Shown piece by piece: positions 7,367 to 9,248 of a stretch of 9,248 nt of DNA. Below the pieces are notes generated by a model. That model worked only from the letters and a program-made list of their open reading frames with translations. It made no database searches and was not told the origin of the DNA. Position 1 is the first letter of the stretch. Every line of letters starts with the position of its first letter. A program made the position numbers and the translations under genes. Source of the DNA: CAXCDZ01 sp963981525 (GTDB lineage: Bacteria > Patescibacteriota > Microgenomatia > UBA1400 > UBA12108); NCBI GenBank assembly GCA_963981525.1, contig CAXCDZ010000032.1, positions 1 through 9,248 on the forward strand, read 5' to 3'.

Positions 7367-7373
7367 CCTTTCT
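7367..7373 (-). promoter_or_regulatory. Ribosome binding site of paralogue 2
   Basis: AGAAAGG ends four bases before the ATG at 7362, identical in sequence and spacing to the site before paralogue 1. It supports the chosen start and independent initiation downstream of the toxin gene. Confidence 0.6.
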
Positions 7374-7412
7374 GATTTATGAGATTGATTTGATTATGGC
7401 ATGAAATAGAGA

Positions 7413-7667
7413 TCAGTGATAGTGAACAGTGATGCCTACGACTTGAATTGTGGTTTTATCTGAATGAACGATGTATAGACCCCTATATTTACGGTCTAGT
7501 CGAAAGCTGTAGTAGTTCATGTGCTTGGGTTCGAGCAATTCTACATTGAGTCCAGGATGTTGTGGGTTGGTGGCAAGCAGTGCGATTGCTTTGGCGTATT
7601 TTTTGACCAGATTGTGCTTTGTTACTTTGGATTGGAGTTTTGGGGTCAAGGGCAGAACTGTATACAT
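7413..7667 (-). CDS. RelE/ParE-superfamily toxin
   Basis: An 84-residue protein of the size and pattern of RelE/YafQ-type toxins, most of which cleave mRNA on the ribosome. A helical region with KKYAKAIALLATNPQHPGL (22-40) leads to the beta-sheet core: NVELLEPKHMNYYSFRLDRKYRGLYIV (41-67), then TIQVVGITVHYH (73-84). Basic and aromatic residues at likely active positions are R56, R59, K60, R62 and the terminal H82-Y83-H84. The exact subfamily (RelE, YafQ, YoeB or ParE) cannot be fixed by eye, so mRNA cleavage versus gyrase action is open. Its ATG lies 3 bases after the antitoxin stop with no Shine-Dalgarno site, the usual coupled order antitoxin then toxin. The frame is intact, so the toxin is probably active. 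Confidence 0.85.
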   Translation of the reverse strand: MYTVLPLTPKLQSKVTKHNLVKKYAKAIALLATNPQHPGLNVELLEPKHMNYYSFRLDRKYRGLYIVHSDKTTIQVVGITVHYH

Positions 7668-7670
7668 AGG

Positions 7671-7976
7671 TTACTTAGAGGTTGTGGAGGTTTTGCTGAA
7701 GTAGCTAGAATCATTGATCCCCTCTTCGAGATCTTTAAGAAATGCCTCTGAGTATAGGCCGGTTGCGCGAAAACTACTCATAACCTCATCTCCATTTTTG
7801 GTGGGGGGAGATGCTAGTGGAATAGTCGTGGCTTGGGTGATAGCGGATGGATTGCCTTTGAGAAAGCGGAAAATCGAGCGAACAAACTCGCTACGATTGG
7901 CAAAGCCATGCTCCTCAACTAAGCCATCGATAAAACTGACCTGATCTGCTGGGAGGGAGATGTTGATTGTGCTCAT
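7671..7976 (-). CDS. Ribbon-helix-helix antitoxin (CopG/ParD type)
   Basis: A 101-residue antitoxin. Residues 2-8 (STINISL) form the DNA-binding ribbon strand, followed by helices DQVSFIDGLVEEHGF and NRSEFVRSIFRFL (28-40), the classic RHH pattern with NRSEFVR. A flexible Pro/Thr/Ser stretch (43-62) joins it to a C-terminal part (about 65-93) containing FRATGLYSEAFLKDLEEGI, expected to wrap around the toxin. It is directly upstream of the toxin gene and should repress the pair from the operator-like repeats at 7984-8022. The first ATG of the frame lies only 6 bases past a good -10 box, so the message is predicted to be leaderless. ParD, RelB and CopG groups share this fold and are not separated here. 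Confidence 0.88.
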   Translation of the reverse strand: MSTINISLPADQVSFIDGLVEEHGFANRSEFVRSIFRFLKGNPSAITQATTIPLASPPTKNGDEVMSSFRATGLYSEAFLKDLEEGINDSSYFSKTSTTSK

Positions 7977-7982
7977 AAGTGA

Positions 7983-8012
7983 ATATTAGCAAACTTTGGC
8001 AAGGTTTGTCAA
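7983..8012 (-). promoter_or_regulatory. Promoter of the toxin-antitoxin operon
   Basis: On the minus strand a perfect -35 TTGACA (8007-8012) is separated by 18 bases from TAATAT (7983-7988, 4 of 6), which is preceded by TGC, making an extended -10. The start site, about 7 bases beyond the -10, falls on the A of the antitoxin ATG (7976). This is the best promoter in the window. Its -35 begins about 20 bases past the paralogue 3 stop. As no terminator follows the toxin, it may also feed the surface-protein genes and ung. Confidence 0.75.
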
Positions 8013-8022
8013 GTTTAGCAAG
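7984..8022 (-). repeat. Operator-like direct repeats, four copies with 10-bp period
   Basis: On the minus strand the units CTTGCTAAA (8014-8022), CTTGACAAAC (8004-8013), CTTGCCAAAG (7994-8003) and TTTGCTAATA (7984-7993) fall exactly one helical turn apart and cover both promoter boxes. RHH repressors commonly bind such phased short repeats cooperatively, so these are the likely autoregulatory sites. Less regular inverted arms (AAACTT...AAGTTT, 7991-8016) also exist, so the true half-site is uncertain. Confidence 0.65.
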
Positions 8023-8031
8023 TCTCTTTGA

Positions 8032-9168
8032 TTAGTTGGTAAGTGTTTCTATTATTGCATCCATTTCTTGAATGACTGCATAATCATAATTCTTGGGTGC
8101 TTGATAGCTGATGGGGATCATTGTGACCCAGTTTCCGTCGTCGTTAGAATAAACAGTCCAACTGGCGGTAGTATCGCGAATAACAGGCTCAACTAATCTG
8201 CGCATGATTGTTGATTGCCCAATGGTTGTGAATTCGCCCTCACAGAATGAAGCCATCATTGGAGCACCATCCCTATTTTGATCATCAAAAATGCAGATTC
8301 CAGGACCAAAAGCATCTGGCCAGTTTGCAATAATTTTGTATTCTCCCTTGGTAAGGGTGAGTCTATGCCCTCCGTCATTATTAAACTCTACTGACCAGTC
8401 TTGTGGATAGCTAATTGTATAGTTGGGGGAGGTGTTGGAGTATTCTTCCCATGTAGAAATGGTGGTGGCCAGATCAGTGAACTGGAAAGTGGAGAGAATT
8501 TGAGTGAAAGTATCAATATATTCACTACCTTTTATCTCTATGTGTATATATTGATCACCTGAAGGGATAGTAGCTTTAGTTCTTTCTCCTGGACCTGGAT
8601 ATAAACTTTCGCCAACAAAAGTGCTTTTACACATCATCGCTTTGGTATCACCAACCAGAATTGATGATTCTACCCCGCGCCAAGATTCTGTAGTCTGACA
8701 ATTACCTGCGTATTCTGTTGTCGTAATTGTTATCGTATGATCTTCCCCCTGGGTGTCGCACTGATACGCTGGATCGGTGGTGGGGGTATCCTCTGACAAT
8801 GTGTAAATGACAAACCTTTCGCTACGAAGACCCTTAGAAGGACATAGAACTTGCTTTAGATTATCGTCAGGCTGATATTGTAGTGTGAAGTTATGTGTTT
8901 TGTCTGTATAAGTCTGCCAATCAGCCGTGGGATCCGCCGACGCTGAAGCTATGGCGGCCGCAGTCGGTTGGGGCTGGGCGACAGGGGTTGACTGGCGAGA
9001 CTGGAGGAAGAAGTAAGCTGCGGTGCCGATGGCGAGAACGAGGAGTGCAGAGAGGATAAATATGAGGGGGGATTTTTTTGGAGAAGGTTCCAGTAGAGAC
9101 TCTCCTGTCGAAGAGAGTCCCTGGGAAGCAGGAGCTATGATGGGTGGTTTTGTTGGCTTTTCATCCAT
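8032..9168 (-). CDS. Anchored two-domain surface protein, paralogue 3 of 3
   Basis: Function not recognised. The 378 residues have a shorter, different cytoplasmic tail (1-30, MDEKPTKPPI), then KKSP (31-34), a membrane helix (about 35-54, LIFILSALLVLAIGTAAYFF, nearly that of paralogue 2), and a Gln/Pro/Ala linker. Domain A (about 83-231) runs from DWQTYTDKTHNFTLQY to TQILSTFQFT and has four cysteines (C109, C137, C157, C180). Domain B (about 239-378) opens with TWEEYSNTSPNYTISYPQDW, a clear second copy of the W-x-x-Y-x-N and F/I-x-Y-P start, with two cysteines (C292, C309). This shows that the two outer domains arose by internal duplication. The start ATG is one base after the TAA of the upstream gene, so the two are probably co-translated. 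The last codons and stop are 20-25 bases from the -35 of the TA promoter. Confidence 0.87.
   Translation of the reverse strand: MDEKPTKPPIIAPASQGLSSTGESLLEPSPKKSPLIFILSALLVLAIGTAAYFFLQSRQSTPVAQPQPTAAAIASASADPTADWQTYTDKTHNFTLQYQPDDNLKQVLCPSKGLRSERFVIYTLSEDTPTTDPAYQCDTQGEDHTITITTTEYAGNCQTTESWRGVESSILVGDTKAMMCKSTFVGESLYPGPGERTKATIPSGDQYIHIEIKGSEYIDTFTQILSTFQFTDLATTISTWEEYSNTSPNYTISYPQDWSVEFNNDGGHRLTLTKGEYKIIANWPDAFGPGICIFDDQNRDGAPMMASFCEGEFTTIGQSTIMRRLVEPVIRDTTASWTVYSNDDGNWVTMIPISYQAPKNYDYAVIQEMDAIIETLTN
8474..8505 (-). repeat. Conserved nucleotide block QILSTFQFT, copy 3
   Basis: The same 32-bp block in paralogue 3; it ends domain A just before the linker to domain B. Confidence 0.75.
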
Positions 9169-9169
9169 A

Positions 9170-9248
9170 TTAGTAGGCTTTCATGTATTGTTTGTAATTA
9201 TCCTGATTGACAACCACGGCATCGGTCTTGCCCTCCACGCCTTCGCGG
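9170..9248 (-). CDS. Unrecognised protein, C-terminal 25 residues (cut by window edge)
   Basis: A frame enters from the right edge and ends at TAA (9170-9172) one base before the ATG of paralogue 3. The visible residues are REGVEGKTDAVVV followed by NQDNYKQYMKAY. I do not recognise the family from this fragment. GC-rich codon use and tight spacing to the next gene support it being a real coding end rather than chance; it is probably co-transcribed with paralogue 3. Confidence 0.6.
   Translation of the reverse strand, partial: REGVEGKTDAVVVNQDNYKQYMKAY

Noticed and set aside
7171..7404. Plus-strand open frame of 77 codons rich in Trp and Gly
   Set aside because: It is the antisense of the Pro-rich tail of paralogue 2, which yields Trp/Gly codons mechanically.
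7984..8022. CRISPR-like array of short repeats
   Set aside because: Units are 9-10 bp with no spacers and overlap a promoter; an operator explains them.

Overview
The window reads as a compact, single-direction stretch of a small bacterial genome. All ten supported genes, two of them cut by the window edges, lie on the minus strand. Gaps are 1 to 78 bases, so no stretch over 300 bases lacks a gene. Gene content (RodZ-type HTH protein, FtsK, RNase J, Ung), weak ribosome binding sites, and families of anchored proteins with a W-Q-T-Y motif next to a RelE/RHH toxin-antitoxin pair suggest Patescibacteria (CPR), most like Microgenomates. This assignment is inference from style; no 16S or other marker is present. 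TGA ends several clear genes, which argues against the TGA=Gly code of Gracilibacteria/Absconditabacteria.

In transcription order (right to left): the last 25 codons of an unrecognised gene (9170-9248); an anchored two-domain surface protein, paralogue 3 (8032-9168); a toxin-antitoxin operon with its own promoter and operator-like repeats (antitoxin 7671-7976, toxin 7413-7667); paralogue 2 (6130-7362); paralogue 1 (4878-6104); uracil-DNA glycosylase ung (4208-4873); ribonuclease J (2506-4152); DNA translocase ftsK (322-2427); and the N-terminal 84 codons of a RodZ-like HTH protein (1-252).

The left half is housekeeping: base-excision repair, RNA turnover, chromosome segregation and cell shape. 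RNase J has lost the usual His-Gly-Glu of motif C, which is the most unusual feature among these genes. The junctions on either side of ftsK carry hairpins whose arm contains the upstream stop codon.

The right half is accessory. The three paralogues share a cytoplasmic tail, a KKSP-membrane anchor and a short nucleotide-conserved QILSTFQFT block, but the domains between these blocks are strongly diverged. The TA cassette sits between paralogues 3 and 2; flanking sequence is compatible with insertion into an older tandem array. The antitoxin promoter is placed so that its mRNA should be leaderless, and it is overlaid by four 10-bp-spaced repeats. A 19-bp GC-rich palindromic repeat occurs between RNase J and ftsK and again, inverted, inside the coding sequence of paralogue 2, where it encodes linker residues.
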